A DNA stretch of 64,000 nt from Planctomycetaceae bacterium (GCA_021732995.1 JAKFWA010000023.1:62001-126000); one strand, 5' to 3'. Shown: positions 46,031 to 56,233, counted from the first letter of the stretch. The notes: generated by a model from the sequence alone, not told the origin. Program-made: numbers and translations.

Positions 46031-46300
46031 CTATGGTGTCTCAATGAGAACTCCCGTCCGTTGTTCCACATCGACAATCATCATTCCCGGTCCATCAAAG
46101 CTCGCGCCGTCCTTCCACCACAAGATGGACACGACCCACTTTCGCGGAACTTTTCTTCCCCTCCGGTCAGGATTCACAGGGTCAGGGACGGCAGATTGGC
46201 ACTCCCATTTCCAACCACTGCTGGGAAGGCGGGCTAGGCATTCCGCAGCCACTTCGACCGCGATCCGGGCGGCATCTTGCTTGCTGAATCGAAAAGACAT
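46031..46300 (-). CDS. Small unknown protein
   Basis: The 89-residue frame begins MSFRFSKQDAARIAVEVAAECL and ends with KWVVSILWWKDGASFDGPGMMIVDVEQRTGVL, a beta-rich C-terminus resembling small proteins with a P-K-W-V-V-S motif found in many soil bacteria. Composition is that of a folded protein. No signal peptide. The start at 46300 (ATG) lacks a good ribosome site. It stands alone between two esterase genes. I do not recognise a function; the frame could be a remnant. Confidence 0.5.
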   Translation of the reverse strand: MSFRFSKQDAARIAVEVAAECLARLPSSGWKWECQSAVPDPVNPDRRGRKVPRKWVVSILWWKDGASFDGPGMMIVDVEQRTGVLIETP

Positions 46301-46419
46301 GTGAGGCAAACTCGGATTTCACTGGGTGCCTGAGATGCTCGAACGCCCCAGGACGATCAAGCGACTTTCGACTAAATCCTCTTCGCGCCCTTTGCAAGCT
46401 TCTGTTCGATTTCCTGTGG

Positions 46420-47193
46420 CTATTTTGCTGTCCTGCGTTGCTCAAAGAACCACTTCATGATGCCCGGGTCGTTGTACGCCGGACGCCAGCTATCGTGCCC
46501 AACCTGCTCGTAGACAGTCAGCTTGGGTTGAGCCCCTGCAGCTTTCAACGCATCGACAGCCTTCGCTGATTCTTCCAGTTTCACCACTCCGTCTTTGGCG
46601 CCGTGAAAGGCCCATAGGGGAATCTTCTTGATGCGTTCCGCTTGAGCTGGATCACCACCACCGCAAACGGGTGCGGCTGCCGCGACAAGTTCTGGCCAGC
46701 GCTGAGTGAACTCCCACGTGCCGTATCCACCCATCGAGAGGCCGGTCACATACACGCGGTCAGGATCGATCGGCTGAGTCTTCAACAACTGGTCGACCAG
46801 TTGCTTCGTGAGCTGCATGGTTTCGGAAGGCTCTTTCTGCATCGCGTTGAACGAAGTGCTCCAGCCATAAGAGGCCCACAGCTTGCCGTTCGGCACCTGC
46901 GGCAGCACGACGATGCAGCGGTACTTCTCACCGTTTTCTCCGGTGTAGAGCGGCACGAAGTAGCCCAGATGCTTCTGGTTATCGTCACCGCGTTCACCGG
47001 CTCCGTGCATGCACAGCAATAGAGGCAGCTTTTCATCCGGACCGTGTTTAGGCACCAACATGCGATAGCGTAGACCGGGACCGTCTGTCGCGGGTTTGAA
47101 CTCCAGAGCCTGCAACTCTGGCTCGGCAGCCAGCAACGTGGCGGACATCGACAAAGCAACAAGAGTCACGAACGCAAGCACCGCATGTCTCAT
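46420..47193 (-). CDS. Secreted alpha/beta hydrolase (prolyl oligopeptidase-like esterase)
   Basis: The 257-residue protein has a signal peptide (MRHAVLAFVTLVALSMSATLLAA) and a compact alpha/beta hydrolase resembling feruloyl and PHB-type esterases: KLPLLLCMHGAGERGDDN, YVTGLSMGGYGTWEF (nucleophile Ser in GLSMGG), PLWAFHGAKDGVV (Asp) and GHDSW (His). The triad is complete. The ATG at 47193 has GAGG 8 nt upstream; the frame extends to 47217 without need. It faces the Ldh-family gene across a 229-bp divergent gap and may share a regulatory region with it. Confidence 0.85.
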   Translation of the reverse strand: MRHAVLAFVTLVALSMSATLLAAEPELQALEFKPATDGPGLRYRMLVPKHGPDEKLPLLLCMHGAGERGDDNQKHLGYFVPLYTGENGEKYRCIVVLPQVPNGKLWASYGWSTSFNAMQKEPSETMQLTKQLVDQLLKTQPIDPDRVYVTGLSMGGYGTWEFTQRWPELVAAAAPVCGGGDPAQAERIKKIPLWAFHGAKDGVVKLEESAKAVDALKAAGAQPKLTVYEQVGHDSWRPAYNDPGIMKWFFEQRRTAK

Positions 47194-47422
47194 GGAGAAT
47201 CCCTCATCAGAAGTCATACTATTCCGGAGCTGCCGCTAACGGTGGAGACCTTAGACACTGACTCCTCGCTTAGCGACTTAGTCGCCAACATGGCACAGCT
47301 TCGGGCGGCTCAAAGTTGCGAGTGTGAAAGCGGGCTCGCTATACCGCATCGCAACAGATGCGACGCTCGGCCAGTTTGGTTCGCCGCTTGTCTGAACTTC
47401 ACTTTCTCCCGGAGAGTTACTC

Positions 47423-48478
47423 GTGCCCGTACTTCAGGATTCGCCGCTGTATGAATTTGGAAAAGCATTGCTCGCTGGTGGCGGTGCCACCCCCGGTGAA
47501 GCTGGCATCGTTTCCCGCAGTCTGGTGGACGCCAACCTGCGCGGCCACGACTCCCACGGCGTGATGCGCATTCCCTTCTATGTGAAGCAAGTTCAAGAGG
47601 GGCGCCTGAAAGCTGGCCAGGCACTGAGCATCGTGCATGAGACCGCGGGTACCGTCATCGGCGACGGCAGTTGGGGCTTTGGCCAGGTGCTGTCGCAACA
47701 ACTGATGGGCCGGTTGATCGATAAGGCCGCGGGCGTCGGCATTGCCTCGGGAACTTTGCGTCAGTCCGCTCACATCGGACGCCTGGGTGAGTACGCTGAG
47801 ATGGCCACTGACCGTGGTATGGCTGCCATCATCTGCGCGAACACACATGGAGCGGCTCAGCGTGTGGCTCCCGTCGGCGGCAAGCGCCCGCGTCTCGGCA
47901 CCAATCCGTTGTGCGTCGGTATGCCGGGTGGAAAAGAAGGCCCGTTCGTGCTGGACTTCGGTACGAGTGCCACAGCCGAAGGCAAAGTCCGCGTGAAGAA
48001 GATCGCAGGACAACAGGTGCCGCTGGGCTGGATCCTCGATCCCGAAGGCAAGCCGACAACCGACCCCAATCAGCTCTACGGCGACCCGCCAGGCACCATT
48101 CTGCCAATGGGTGGCGATCAGGCCTATAAGGGCTTTGGGCTCGCCTTCATGATCGAGATGCTGTGCGGCGCGCTCTCAGGCGGCCAGTGCTCTTACCCGA
48201 ACCCGCCGCCGCCAATGGGTAACTGCGCCTTCTTCATAGTGATCGATCCCAAGCACTACGCCGGATACGAACATCTGAAGCAGGAGATCGCGGGGCTCGA
48301 AGAATACGTCCGCAGTGTCCCGCTGATGGACGGCGCCAGCGACGTCATGTTGCCCGGCGATCCCGAACGAAAAGTGCTTGCCAAACGTAAGGTCGAAGGT
48401 ATCCCGGTCGACGACGGCAACTGGAAAGCACTGCTGACGCTGGCAACAGAACTGAAGGTCACGCCACCTGCGGTGTAA
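47423..48478 (+). CDS. Ldh-family (malate/L-lactate/ureidoglycolate) oxidoreductase
   Basis: The 351-residue protein matches the Ldh/MDH2 family of NAD(P)-dependent 2-hydroxyacid dehydrogenases: RGHDSHGVMRIPFYV, GVGIASGTLRQSAHIGRLGEYAEM, PRLGTNPLCVGMPG, then GDQAYKGFGLAFMIEMLCGALSG. This family is unrelated to the ordinary Rossmann MDH/LDH and uses malate, sulfolactate, ureidoglycolate or other 2-hydroxyacids; the actual substrate is not clear. Start: GTG at 47423 with GGAGAG 7 nt upstream. It is cytoplasmic. It stands alone between divergent esterase and DUF1501 genes. Confidence 0.88.
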   Translation: MPVLQDSPLYEFGKALLAGGGATPGEAGIVSRSLVDANLRGHDSHGVMRIPFYVKQVQEGRLKAGQALSIVHETAGTVIGDGSWGFGQVLSQQLMGRLIDKAAGVGIASGTLRQSAHIGRLGEYAEMATDRGMAAIICANTHGAAQRVAPVGGKRPRLGTNPLCVGMPGGKEGPFVLDFGTSATAEGKVRVKKIAGQQVPLGWILDPEGKPTTDPNQLYGDPPGTILPMGGDQAYKGFGLAFMIEMLCGALSGGQCSYPNPPPPMGNCAFFIVIDPKHYAGYEHLKQEIAGLEEYVRSVPLMDGASDVMLPGDPERKVLAKRKVEGIPVDDGNWKALLTLATELKVTPPAV

Positions 48479-48650
48479 TTGACCGATACTCGGAGAAACT
48501 GCGACCTGAACCTCTCCGTTGAGTTTCCCAGAATTGACTTGCGAAGCTTTCGATTCGGTCCTCCGATCAGCGCGTCCGGCATGGTAAGACATCCACCGAG
48601 TGTCTGGCGGAGGACTCGTTCGAAGCGTTCACTTCACCCTGCGAAGTTAT

Positions 48651-50045
48651 ATGCATCTGTCGCAACCACTTCCTCGACGTGACATCGTCCGGGCCGGCAC
48701 GATCGGTCTGCTAGGGATGTCGCTGCCACGTTTGCTGGCGGGGCAGCGAGCGGCCGAGGCCGCAGAGCGTCCAACGCTGCCCGTGCGTGCGAAATCGACG
48801 GTGCTGCTGTTTATGTGGGGAGGACCGGCTCAACAGGACACGTGGGATTTAAAACCCGGTGCGCCGGCCGAGATTCGCGGAGAGTTCAAGCCGATCTCGA
48901 CGAACGTGCCGGGAATTGAGATCTGCGAGCACTTCCCGTTGCTGGCCCAGCGGTGTGACAAGCTGGCCATCATCCGCTCGATGACGCATCCCAATGTCGA
49001 TCACACAACGGCAACACACTACCTGTTGACCGGCCAACCGCCGCCGGTCGGCGACGATCTTCGCAAGGACTGGCCGAGCATCGGAGCAGTGCTGGCGAAG
49101 CTGGGTCGAGGCCGTGACCCCTTGCCGCCGTTCGTCCAAATGCGGCCCAAAATGCCGGGGGACGTCCCGCGATTCGTCGAGCAGAGCCACGGTCAACTCG
49201 CCGGCTGGCTGGGACCAACCTGGGACCCGCTGACGATCGACGCACGGCCGGACCTGCCCGACTACCGTGTCGGAGATTTTCTGCTGCAGGACGGAATGAC
49301 TCAGGATCGCATTCGTGATCGCCAATCCCTGCTGGGATCGGTCGAGCGGCGTCTTGATCGTCTGGAGCAAGCTGGATCGCTCGGCGCAATGACTCGTCAT
49401 TACAGCCGGGCATTCGACTTGCTGTCTTCAGCCGTGGGAAAATCTGCATTCGAATTATCGGAAGAACCTGACCACATTCGAGACCGCTATGGCCGCAATC
49501 CGCATGGGCAGTCCGTGCTCCAGGCGCGGCGACTGGTCGAACGCGGCGTACCGCTGGTGACGATCTTCTGGCCGAATGACGGTATCAAGAACGTCAGCGT
49601 GTATTGGGACACTCACAGCCGCAACTTCATCGATCACCGTGAGCGTCTGATGCCGCCTGCGGATCAGGCTTTTTCTGCTTTTCTGGATGACCTTTCCGAA
49701 CGCGGTCTGCTGGATGAAACGTTGGTGGTATGGACCGGCGAGTTCGGCCGGACGCCGCGCATCGGCCAGCGCAACAGCGATGCCGGAGCCGGGGCCGATG
49801 GTCGCGATCACTGGCCGAATTGTTTCACGTCGGTGCTGGCTGGTGGCGGTATTCGCGGCGGTCAGATTTACGGTTCCTCGGATCGCTACGCGGCTTATCC
49901 GGCGTCCAACCCCGTCAATCCCCTGAACCTCGTAGCAACCATCTACCGACAAATGGGCGTTCCCGAGGGACTTGAACTGCATGACAACGTCGGACGTCCG
50001 ATCGTCATTTGCCCCGGAACTCCGATTGCGGATCTGATCGGCTGA
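48651..50045 (+). CDS. DUF1501 family secreted protein
   Basis: The 464-residue protein begins MHLSQPLPRRDIVRAGTIGLLGMSLPRLL, a Tat-like signal with RR, and has the DUF1501 pattern KSTVLLFMWGGPAQQDTWDLKP, IRSMTHPNVDHTTATHYLLTG, LVTIFWPND, TLVVWTGEFGRTPRIG and a C-terminal NPLNLVATIYRQMGV. DUF1501 proteins have an alkaline-phosphatase-like fold and are abundant in planctomycetes, usually beside DUF1553/DUF1549 cytochrome-type genes; here no such partner is present. The frame extends upstream to a GTG at 48600; ATG at 48651 fits the signal better, though the ribosome site is weak. Confidence 0.85.
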   Translation: MHLSQPLPRRDIVRAGTIGLLGMSLPRLLAGQRAAEAAERPTLPVRAKSTVLLFMWGGPAQQDTWDLKPGAPAEIRGEFKPISTNVPGIEICEHFPLLAQRCDKLAIIRSMTHPNVDHTTATHYLLTGQPPPVGDDLRKDWPSIGAVLAKLGRGRDPLPPFVQMRPKMPGDVPRFVEQSHGQLAGWLGPTWDPLTIDARPDLPDYRVGDFLLQDGMTQDRIRDRQSLLGSVERRLDRLEQAGSLGAMTRHYSRAFDLLSSAVGKSAFELSEEPDHIRDRYGRNPHGQSVLQARRLVERGVPLVTIFWPNDGIKNVSVYWDTHSRNFIDHRERLMPPADQAFSAFLDDLSERGLLDETLVVWTGEFGRTPRIGQRNSDAGAGADGRDHWPNCFTSVLAGGGIRGGQIYGSSDRYAAYPASNPVNPLNLVATIYRQMGVPEGLELHDNVGRPIVICPGTPIADLIG

Positions 50046-50167
50046 GGTCAGCACCTTAAGAGTGGATTCTCAAGAGGTTACATCGCCAACTGATCCACTT
50101 CGCTCGAATTGCGTTCTGTTGAGTGCCAAGCTGTTGTGGCCCACCTTCATCCTGCGGGGAATGTGCA

Positions 50168-51019
50168 ATGGATCTCATTTCGATCGCCTGCGACCGTTGT
50201 GGTGCTCCGCTGCGCGTTCCAAGCCACTCGAACTTCGTCACGTGCCGGCATTGTCAGACTCAACTGGCCATCCGACACAACGACAATTCCGCCTGGACGG
50301 AGCAGCTCGACCGCATTGATCGACAGACGCGCAAAATTTCTAAGCAGGTCGCCTTGCTGCGTCAGAAAACCCAGCAGGAACGTCTGAATCGTGAGCAACC
50401 TCGCACAACTCCTCGTCCGCGAAAGGCAGAGCCGGATGTCCCCGCAGGCGAGGAGCCGACAGTCAGATTTCTGCGACTCGCGTCCATCCTTTTCGGCGGG
50501 TTCGTGCTGACGATGGTGACGGGATCGCTGCTCCCATTCCTGCTGGCGATGCTAGCCTTTTTCGTGATGAGCTTCCTCAAGGCTGTTGAATGGCGGCAGC
50601 ACCAGCAGTCCCGACTCGCGCTGTTACTACGCAGCAAGTCGCTCGATTGGCCCGACCGTCAGGCCGCTCACAACCCTGCGATAGCTCTGTTCGGCGCCGT
50701 TCATCCGATGGAAGAGCAGGAACTCTTCGCGATGGCCTCCGAAGTCGAACATGCGACTCCGGATCAGGCACCGCCGCCCGTTGAGCAGCCTGGTGCGTAC
50801 TTCACCGCCGAGTCGTCAGCATTTGACGCCGGCAGCGGCAGTGTTGGCGTTCCAGACAATGACGTCACGTCGGGTTCTTTTTCTTTCGGAACCTCAACTC
50901 CGGACGTCGGCGCCTCGTTTCCCGACATGCCCAGCAGCGGGCCGAGCTTTGACGTTTCGATGCCGAGTACGGACTTCAGCGGTTCCGCATCGTTCGACAG
51001 TAGCTCCAGCGGGATGTAG
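50168..51019 (+). CDS. Zinc-ribbon membrane protein
   Basis: The 283-residue protein begins MDLISIACDRCGAPLRVPSH and has a four-cysteine zinc ribbon (CDRC and CRHC), then a coiled-coil stretch (about 40-75, AWTEQLDRIDRQTRKISKQVALLRQKTQQE), two adjacent hydrophobic helices (about 100-140, LRLASILFGGFVLTM and LLPFLLAMLAFFVMSFL) and a Ser/Asp/Phe-rich disordered tail with FGTSTPDVG-like repeats. Zinc-ribbon membrane proteins of this kind are common but not functionally defined in planctomycetes. GGGGA lies 8 nt before the ATG. It follows the DUF1501 gene by 122 bp. Confidence 0.72.
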   Translation: MDLISIACDRCGAPLRVPSHSNFVTCRHCQTQLAIRHNDNSAWTEQLDRIDRQTRKISKQVALLRQKTQQERLNREQPRTTPRPRKAEPDVPAGEEPTVRFLRLASILFGGFVLTMVTGSLLPFLLAMLAFFVMSFLKAVEWRQHQQSRLALLLRSKSLDWPDRQAAHNPAIALFGAVHPMEEQELFAMASEVEHATPDQAPPPVEQPGAYFTAESSAFDAGSGSVGVPDNDVTSGSFSFGTSTPDVGASFPDMPSSGPSFDVSMPSTDFSGSASFDSSSSGM

Positions 51020-51071
51020 CAAGTCGCCAACCGCAGCCTGCGCGTTGACGACCGCTCTAAGATTCAGTTCG

Positions 51072-51299
51072 TCAGAAAGCTCGAAATTCGCCGGTTTCTT
51101 CAAAATCAACCGGCGTGCTGCCAAACCTTTGACTAATCGCCGTCTTCACATCCGGCGGCATGTGATTGGTGAAGATCTTAACGCAAGTTTGGCCGCCGCT
51201 GTTCATCCCAATGCCAGTGGCAGAGACGCCCGGCTGCTGATTCAGCCACGTCTCATGTTTGTCACGAGCCGCGAGCAGCTGATCCTCGATGGATGCCAT
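51072..51299 (-). CDS. Stand-alone 75-residue protein homologous to the neighbouring protease's N-terminal module
   Basis: The 75-residue protein reads QQPGVSATGIGMNSGGQTCVKIF..., then GSTPVDFEETGEFRAF at its end. The same layout (GIGVG, then VKVFV, and GGLPTDVEAVGELFAQ) is present in the N-terminal part of the protease-like protein encoded immediately upstream on the same strand. It is therefore a free copy of that module. The ATG at 51299 has GGAG 6 nt upstream; an ATG at 51311 is in frame but weaker. No signal peptide, so it is cytoplasmic. It could bind the protease as a regulator or decoy, but this is inference. Confidence 0.75.
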   Translation of the reverse strand: MASIEDQLLAARDKHETWLNQQPGVSATGIGMNSGGQTCVKIFTNHMPPDVKTAISQRFGSTPVDFEETGEFRAF

Positions 51300-51413
51300 G
51301 ACTCGCTCCATGTATCAGGTTCAAAACAACTCTCAGGCATTCAAAAAGAATGACGCGACTACAACCGTGTGGCCGCGTCTTGAGACTAGTTCAGATCTTC
51401 AGCCGAATCAAAT

Positions 51414-52532
51414 TTATAAGAAACCCGTAATCCCCAAGGCAGACATCACCGCTTGAATGGGATTCGCGATGGTATGGCTCGAACTGCCCGCGAAGAGGAG
51501 AGCGGTCGGCTGCTTTGTCCCGGCAGTCACGATCACAGAACCAGAATCACCGCCGGCACTGAATGGCCTGTTGCCCAGTCCCACAACGATCACCTGGTTG
51601 TTGAACGTCGCCACGCCGCTCGTATAGGTCACTCGGACGTTGTTCACGCCAATCGCGACGATGGTGCCCTGCGTCGCCTGCGTCGTGCGGCCGTTCTTGA
51701 TCACCGACGTCCCGATTGACGGAGCAATCGGCGTTGTCGAGATCCTGAACGTCACATGGTCTGCTTTCACGAGCTGCGAATTGGTGAATCCCAGCGCGGC
51801 ATCGACCAGATTGATTCCGGTCATGCTGAGGGGGATAAACTTGTGCAGAATGGCAATGCGATCCTGAGGATCAATCCCAAGATCTCTGCGGCCGGGCTGA
51901 ATAATGGCATCACCAAGCTGCGCGAAGTTTTCGTTCGCCAGCACGTGATTGTTGCTCAAGATGCAGCGTTTGTTGTCGGCAACCACGATGGCCCCGATTG
52001 TTCCTGCCGTGATTCGCACATGGCCACACGAGACGCCACACGGGACAGGGCGCGGGTAACGTGCCGTGTACGACTGCGCAAAAAGTTCGCCCACCGCCTC
52101 AACGTCCGTTGGTAGACCGCCGATCTGAGACGGCACCTCAGCTTCAGAGGCCAGCCGATGGGGGGCGACCTTCTCGCGAACAAAAACCTTGACTGCCAGG
52201 TCTCCGGTGTAGCTTCCCGAAGAACTCTTCAAACCGACCCCGATCCCCATGATATTGTGCAGTCCGAACTTGTCCGGGTCAGTTGCCTGCGCGACTTGCT
52301 CCGCGAACCCAACGTTCCCACCCAGCATGCCGATTAAATCATCGCGCGCCGCAAACCAGTCTCCGTGCACGGCCAGTGCGCCCGCGTCGATGGCTTCGGC
52401 GTTCTGCGCCGCGCTCAGAGACTGAGTGAGATTCGGTTGCCATTCTTCGATCTGCCCGGCAGCGCTGAGGCTGCTGAGATCGAGTTCCTCCGCGCCGTCG
52501 CTTGATCTGCCCCTCTTGTTGGGTGTCGCCAT
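51414..52532 (-). CDS. Trypsin-fold (S1-like) serine protease, cytoplasmic, NAL1-like
   Basis: The 372-residue protein has a polar N-terminus (about 1-80), the HNIMGIGVGL ... VEAVGELFAQ module (about 90-155) and a trypsin-like double barrel with SNNHVLANE (catalytic His), LVDAALGF (Asp) and SAGGDSGSVIV (Ser in GDSG). This resembles bacterial NAL1-type proteases that carry SNNHVLANxNxAxxGDxIxQPG. No signal peptide is present, suggesting cytoplasmic action or export by another route. GAGG lies 6 nt before the ATG at 52532. It lies between the PIG-L deacetylase gene and the small module gene, all on the minus strand. Confidence 0.8.
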   Translation of the reverse strand: MATPNKRGRSSDGAEELDLSSLSAAGQIEEWQPNLTQSLSAAQNAEAIDAGALAVHGDWFAARDDLIGMLGGNVGFAEQVAQATDPDKFGLHNIMGIGVGLKSSSGSYTGDLAVKVFVREKVAPHRLASEAEVPSQIGGLPTDVEAVGELFAQSYTARYPRPVPCGVSCGHVRITAGTIGAIVVADNKRCILSNNHVLANENFAQLGDAIIQPGRRDLGIDPQDRIAILHKFIPLSMTGINLVDAALGFTNSQLVKADHVTFRISTTPIAPSIGTSVIKNGRTTQATQGTIVAIGVNNVRVTYTSGVATFNNQVIVVGLGNRPFSAGGDSGSVIVTAGTKQPTALLFAGSSSHTIANPIQAVMSALGITGFL

Positions 52533-52651
52533 GTTTCGCCTCGCTCGTTGAAGAGACTGGGAAGTGGAGATGCGCCGTGGTCTCATGAGGTAACAGTCCG
52601 CATCAGAGACGAGTGTGAGACTATGCAGTCTGTGTTTAAATTTCAACTAGG

Positions 52652-53344
52652 TCATAAAATGTCATGTGCATATGAGTTCTCAGACCGAAACGCTTCCGCG
52701 TAGGCGACCCCGCAAGTTTGGCCCCGGTAGCTCGCGAGCGCTTCCTTGGTGCGTTGAGCCGGATCGGGGCGTAGCGGGTCATAGTCCGCTTGACGCACCA
52801 GCGCCATTAAACGCCCCAACCATTCAGAGGCCTTGGGCCATTCGTCCGTGATGTCGACGAATGTGTTGGGCTCAAAGCCGATCGTGTGGCGCGGCCCGTT
52901 GTCGTACCAATAGGCATGACGAGGCGACTTGAACGGAGTGCCGTCGGCTAGCAGACGATCACCGTGCCGCAGCGCGATGGAGCTGAGCTGCGACGCCACC
53001 TCGTGATCCGCGTGGCGATCGTGCGGCCACAGCATGAAGGCGATATCGGGCTGTATCTGAGCGACCGCCTCGGCGACCGCTCGCTTCGAAGCCTGATTGG
53101 CGTCAAACCTCATCCCGGCGAAATCGAGGAATCGCATCTCGACGCCGAATTCCTGACCAAGACGAACAGTCCCTTGAATCAGTTCTTTCTCGCGCCCTTT
53201 AACTGGCTTCCAGTTGCTGTAGTCCCCAATCAGAGAGAGCACGATCACGCGGCAGTTCTTCCGCACGGCTTTCAGCAGAACACCGGGAATCCCGAACACG
53301 CAGTCGTCGTAATGGGCGCCGATACCGAGAACCGTTTTGACCAT
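52652..53344 (-). CDS. PIG-L family deacetylase
   Basis: The 230-residue protein has the LmbE/PIG-L metal site: GAHYDDCVFG near the N-terminus and PHDRHADHE in the middle, plus DITDEWP near residues 165-171. The family hydrolyses N-acetyl groups from sugar derivatives such as GlcNAc conjugates, with Zn2+. The substrate is unknown. It is first of three minus-strand genes followed by the protease and the free module. The spacing of about 120 bp between genes allows but does not prove an operon. Confidence 0.9.
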   Translation of the reverse strand: MVKTVLGIGAHYDDCVFGIPGVLLKAVRKNCRVIVLSLIGDYSNWKPVKGREKELIQGTVRLGQEFGVEMRFLDFAGMRFDANQASKRAVAEAVAQIQPDIAFMLWPHDRHADHEVASQLSSIALRHGDRLLADGTPFKSPRHAYWYDNGPRHTIGFEPNTFVDITDEWPKASEWLGRLMALVRQADYDPLRPDPAQRTKEALASYRGQTCGVAYAEAFRSENSYAHDIL

Positions 53345-53632
53345 GCGAAAAGCTCCTGTCGCTCAAGACCTTGTGACCCCATGGGAGCGTACTGCGAGAA
53401 AAACCAGATTCACGAGCCTGATCGATCCTCGATGCCAAGGGAAGTTTATGCAATTAAGTGTTCGAGACTGACCATTGCTGACTTTCGCATCTCAAGTCTC
53501 CTTCAGGAGATCTCGCGTTATATCCCGCAGGCGTTTTCGCATTGTTGCCAAGGGCCTTAAATTGAGCCCCGGCGTGTCTGAAATTTCAGCCCGGCGGTGA
53601 TTTCACCGGCATCTTCACCAACGAGTACCGCG

Positions 53633-56233
53633 ATGGAAGAGCTCTTTCTGTTGATTGCAGTAGCAGCCCTAATAGCGATGTGGCGTTCTATCGCTGGCCT
53701 GCGGCGGGAATCGGGCGAACGTGAATTCCGCCAGGCGAAGCAGTTGGCACGCATTGAAAAGCAATTGAGCCTGCTTCAAGAGCAACTGAGCCAACCGCCG
53801 GAGAAAGCAGTCGCCCCTGAAGAACTTCGGCCGCTCACGCCACCTGCGACACTCCCCACGAAACCAGTGGCCGATGTGCGGGTGGCAGAAGCCGAAGTGT
53901 CCGAAGACGTCATCGCCGACGCCTTCGAGGACTATGCCACAGAAGTGGATGATCGCGGTTACCCAATCGCAGCGCCAGTTGGGTCATCCGACCGTTCGGA
54001 AGCAACACAGCGCAAGCAGCCCGTGCTGGCAGCAAGAGATACAGACAGCGGAGATCGGGCTCGAGAACTCGCAGCCGGCATCTCTTCGAAGTCCCCTGCC
54101 CTGCCCCGACGAGTTGAACCGGTACGCGAACCGAACCGATTCGAGCAAGCAGCCAAAGAGGTGCTTACGAAGATCTGGAACTGGATCATCGTCGGTGAGG
54201 AGCACATCCCAAAGGGTGTTTCCGTTGAGTACGCCGTTGCCAGTCAATGGTTGCTGCGCATCGGCATCCTGATGCTGATCTTCGGCGTGGGCTACTTCTT
54301 GAAGTACTCGATCGACGAAGGCTTGCTGGCTCCGGTGGGTCGGGTCGGCATCGCGGTAGCTGCAGGCCTCGGCATGCTCATTGCCGGAACTCGCATCCTT
54401 GGCGGTAAGTTCTCGGTGCTGGGACAAGGACTGATGGGTGGCGGCATCACCACTCTGTATTTCAGCGCGTTTGCCGCTTCGGACTTCTACAACCTGATAC
54501 CATCGCAGGTTGCCTTCGGCCTGATGATCGCCGTGACGGCGTTGTCGGGCGGAATAGCCATTCGATTCAACTCCAAACTGGTTGCGGTGCTGGGCATCCT
54601 GGGTGGCTACGGCACCCCGCTGATGCTGAGTTCCAATTCTGGCAACCTGTTTGGACTCAACGCCTACATGCTCATCCTGGGGCTGGGAGTACTCTGGGTC
54701 TGCAGTCGCAAGAACTGGCCGCTACTGAACTATCTCAGTTTCGTCTGCAACTGGACGCTCGCGCTCGGCGCGCTTACTTCCTATAAGCCGCACCAGTTTC
54801 TCGACGTGATGCCATTCTTCGTCGCGTTCTTCACCATCTTTTCGACGATGGTATTTATCTACAATTTGCGCAATCGCACAAAGTCGAATCTGCTGGACGT
54901 GATTGTGCTCTTTCTCAATGCCAGCGTCTTCTTTGTATCCAGCTACAGATTGATCGAGTTCACATACAGCCGCGAGTGGGTTGCGGCAGTGACTCTGGGT
55001 TTGGCCGCGTTCTATACCGTGCATGTCTACTACTGTCTGGCGCGAAAAATCCTGGATCGCGAACTGATGCTGACCTTCACCGGTTTGGCAGCGTTCTTTC
55101 TTGCGATCACCGTGCCCCTGTTGCTGTCGAATGCATGGATCACAGTAAGCTGGTCTGTGCAAGCGCTGGTGATTTTGTGGATCGCCGGCAAGCTGGACAG
55201 CAAGTTTCTGCGTCACGCGGCGTACGCTCTGTATCTCTTCGTATTCTTCCGATTTGCATTTCTGGATCTTCCGAACCAATACGGCTTCGGAACGCACTCT
55301 GCGGACATGGAACTCGGTGATTACGCCCTGCAGTTGTTGAGCCGCATTGTCATGTTTGGAGTTCCTGTTGGTTCACTGGGCGGTGCTGTGCAACTGTTGC
55401 AGAAGCAACGTCCGCAGGGCGGTCTGTGGGACAGCGCAAACGACATACCAGGTTTGGTCCCGGAGAACGGTGCAGTCCGAGCCGCCATTGCCGCAGGCGT
55501 CGGCATGTTGTTTGTTTACCTGCATCTGGAACTCAACCAGACGTTCGGCTTGTTGCTCCCCGCGTTCCGCATGCCGGTGCTTACACTTTTGTGGCTGGGA
55601 CTGTGCGGCTTGTTCTTCTACGAGTATCGGCGAACGGCCAGCGCCGTCATGCAGGTGCTGCTGATCGTGTTTGGCGCCGGTCTGATGGTGAAGCTGTTTG
55701 TGTTCGATGCCAGCTTCTGGGGACTGTCCATCAACTGGATCTATGGCACGACCTACAGCATTCTCGACGCCACCCTGCGAGTCCTCGACTTCGGCTTAAC
55801 CGCCGCATTTTTCCTGATGGGGTATCGCTTGCTCGCCGGCAACGCGAACACGCGCCAGACGCAACTTGTGATGGGATGTGCCGGGTTGGGACTGGCGTTC
55901 GTAGCCTCCACGCTGGAAGTACATACCTTCCTGCACCATTTCCTGCCTGGCCTGCGCGCTGGCGGAGTGTCGATCTGGTGGACGCTGTTCGCACTCGGAA
56001 TGGTCCTGCGAGGTATCCGACGCAACGTGAAACCTCTACGGCTCGCGGGATTGGCGCTGTTCACCTTAGTCGCCTGCAAGGTGTTCTTCTCGGATCTGGA
56101 ACGACTGAATGAGATCTACCGCGTGGTTGCGTTTATCCTCTTGGGCGTGCTGGTGCTGTGCGGCTCGTTCCTGTACCTGAAATACCGCTCGAACTTTGAA
56201 ACAAAGCCGCAAGAGCCCGAGCGAGGTGAGTAA
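53633..56233 (+). CDS. DUF2339 polytopic membrane protein
   Basis: The 866-residue protein starts with a membrane helix ([14 protein letters not shown]), a coiled coil and a charged low-complexity linker (about 25-180), followed by about 20 or more hydrophobic helices from about residue 200 to the end, with [42 protein letters not shown] and [22 protein letters not shown] as in DUF2339. The function is unknown. GAG lies 7 nt before the ATG at 53633; a longer frame from 53597 lacks support. It converges with the giant kinase gene, 59 bp apart. Confidence 0.85.
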   Translation: MEELFLLIAVAALIAMWRSIAGLRRESGEREFRQAKQLARIEKQLSLLQEQLSQPPEKAVAPEELRPLTPPATLPTKPVADVRVAEAEVSEDVIADAFEDYATEVDDRGYPIAAPVGSSDRSEATQRKQPVLAARDTDSGDRARELAAGISSKSPALPRRVEPVREPNRFEQAAKEVLTKIWNWIIVGEEHIPKGVSVEYAVASQWLLRIGILMLIFGVGYFLKYSIDEGLLAPVGRVGIAVAAGLGMLIAGTRILGGKFSVLGQGLMGGGITTLYFSAFAASDFYNLIPSQVAFGLMIAVTALSGGIAIRFNSKLVAVLGILGGYGTPLMLSSNSGNLFGLNAYMLILGLGVLWVCSRKNWPLLNYLSFVCNWTLALGALTSYKPHQFLDVMPFFVAFFTIFSTMVFIYNLRNRTKSNLLDVIVLFLNASVFFVSSYRLIEFTYSREWVAAVTLGLAAFYTVHVYYCLARKILDRELMLTFTGLAAFFLAITVPLLLSNAWITVSWSVQALVILWIAGKLDSKFLRHAAYALYLFVFFRFAFLDLPNQYGFGTHSADMELGDYALQLLSRIVMFGVPVGSLGGAVQLLQKQRPQGGLWDSANDIPGLVPENGAVRAAIAAGVGMLFVYLHLELNQTFGLLLPAFRMPVLTLLWLGLCGLFFYEYRRTASAVMQVLLIVFGAGLMVKLFVFDASFWGLSINWIYGTTYSILDATLRVLDFGLTAAFFLMGYRLLAGNANTRQTQLVMGCAGLGLAFVASTLEVHTFLHHFLPGLRAGGVSIWWTLFALGMVLRGIRRNVKPLRLAGLALFTLVACKVFFSDLERLNEIYRVVAFILLGVLVLCGSFLYLKYRSNFETKPQEPERGE

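Noticed and set aside
54722-55297. 191-codon minus-strand frame inside the DUF2339 gene
   Set aside because: Antisense of membrane helices gives polar Gln/Glu-rich translation; a known artefact of hydrophobic codons.
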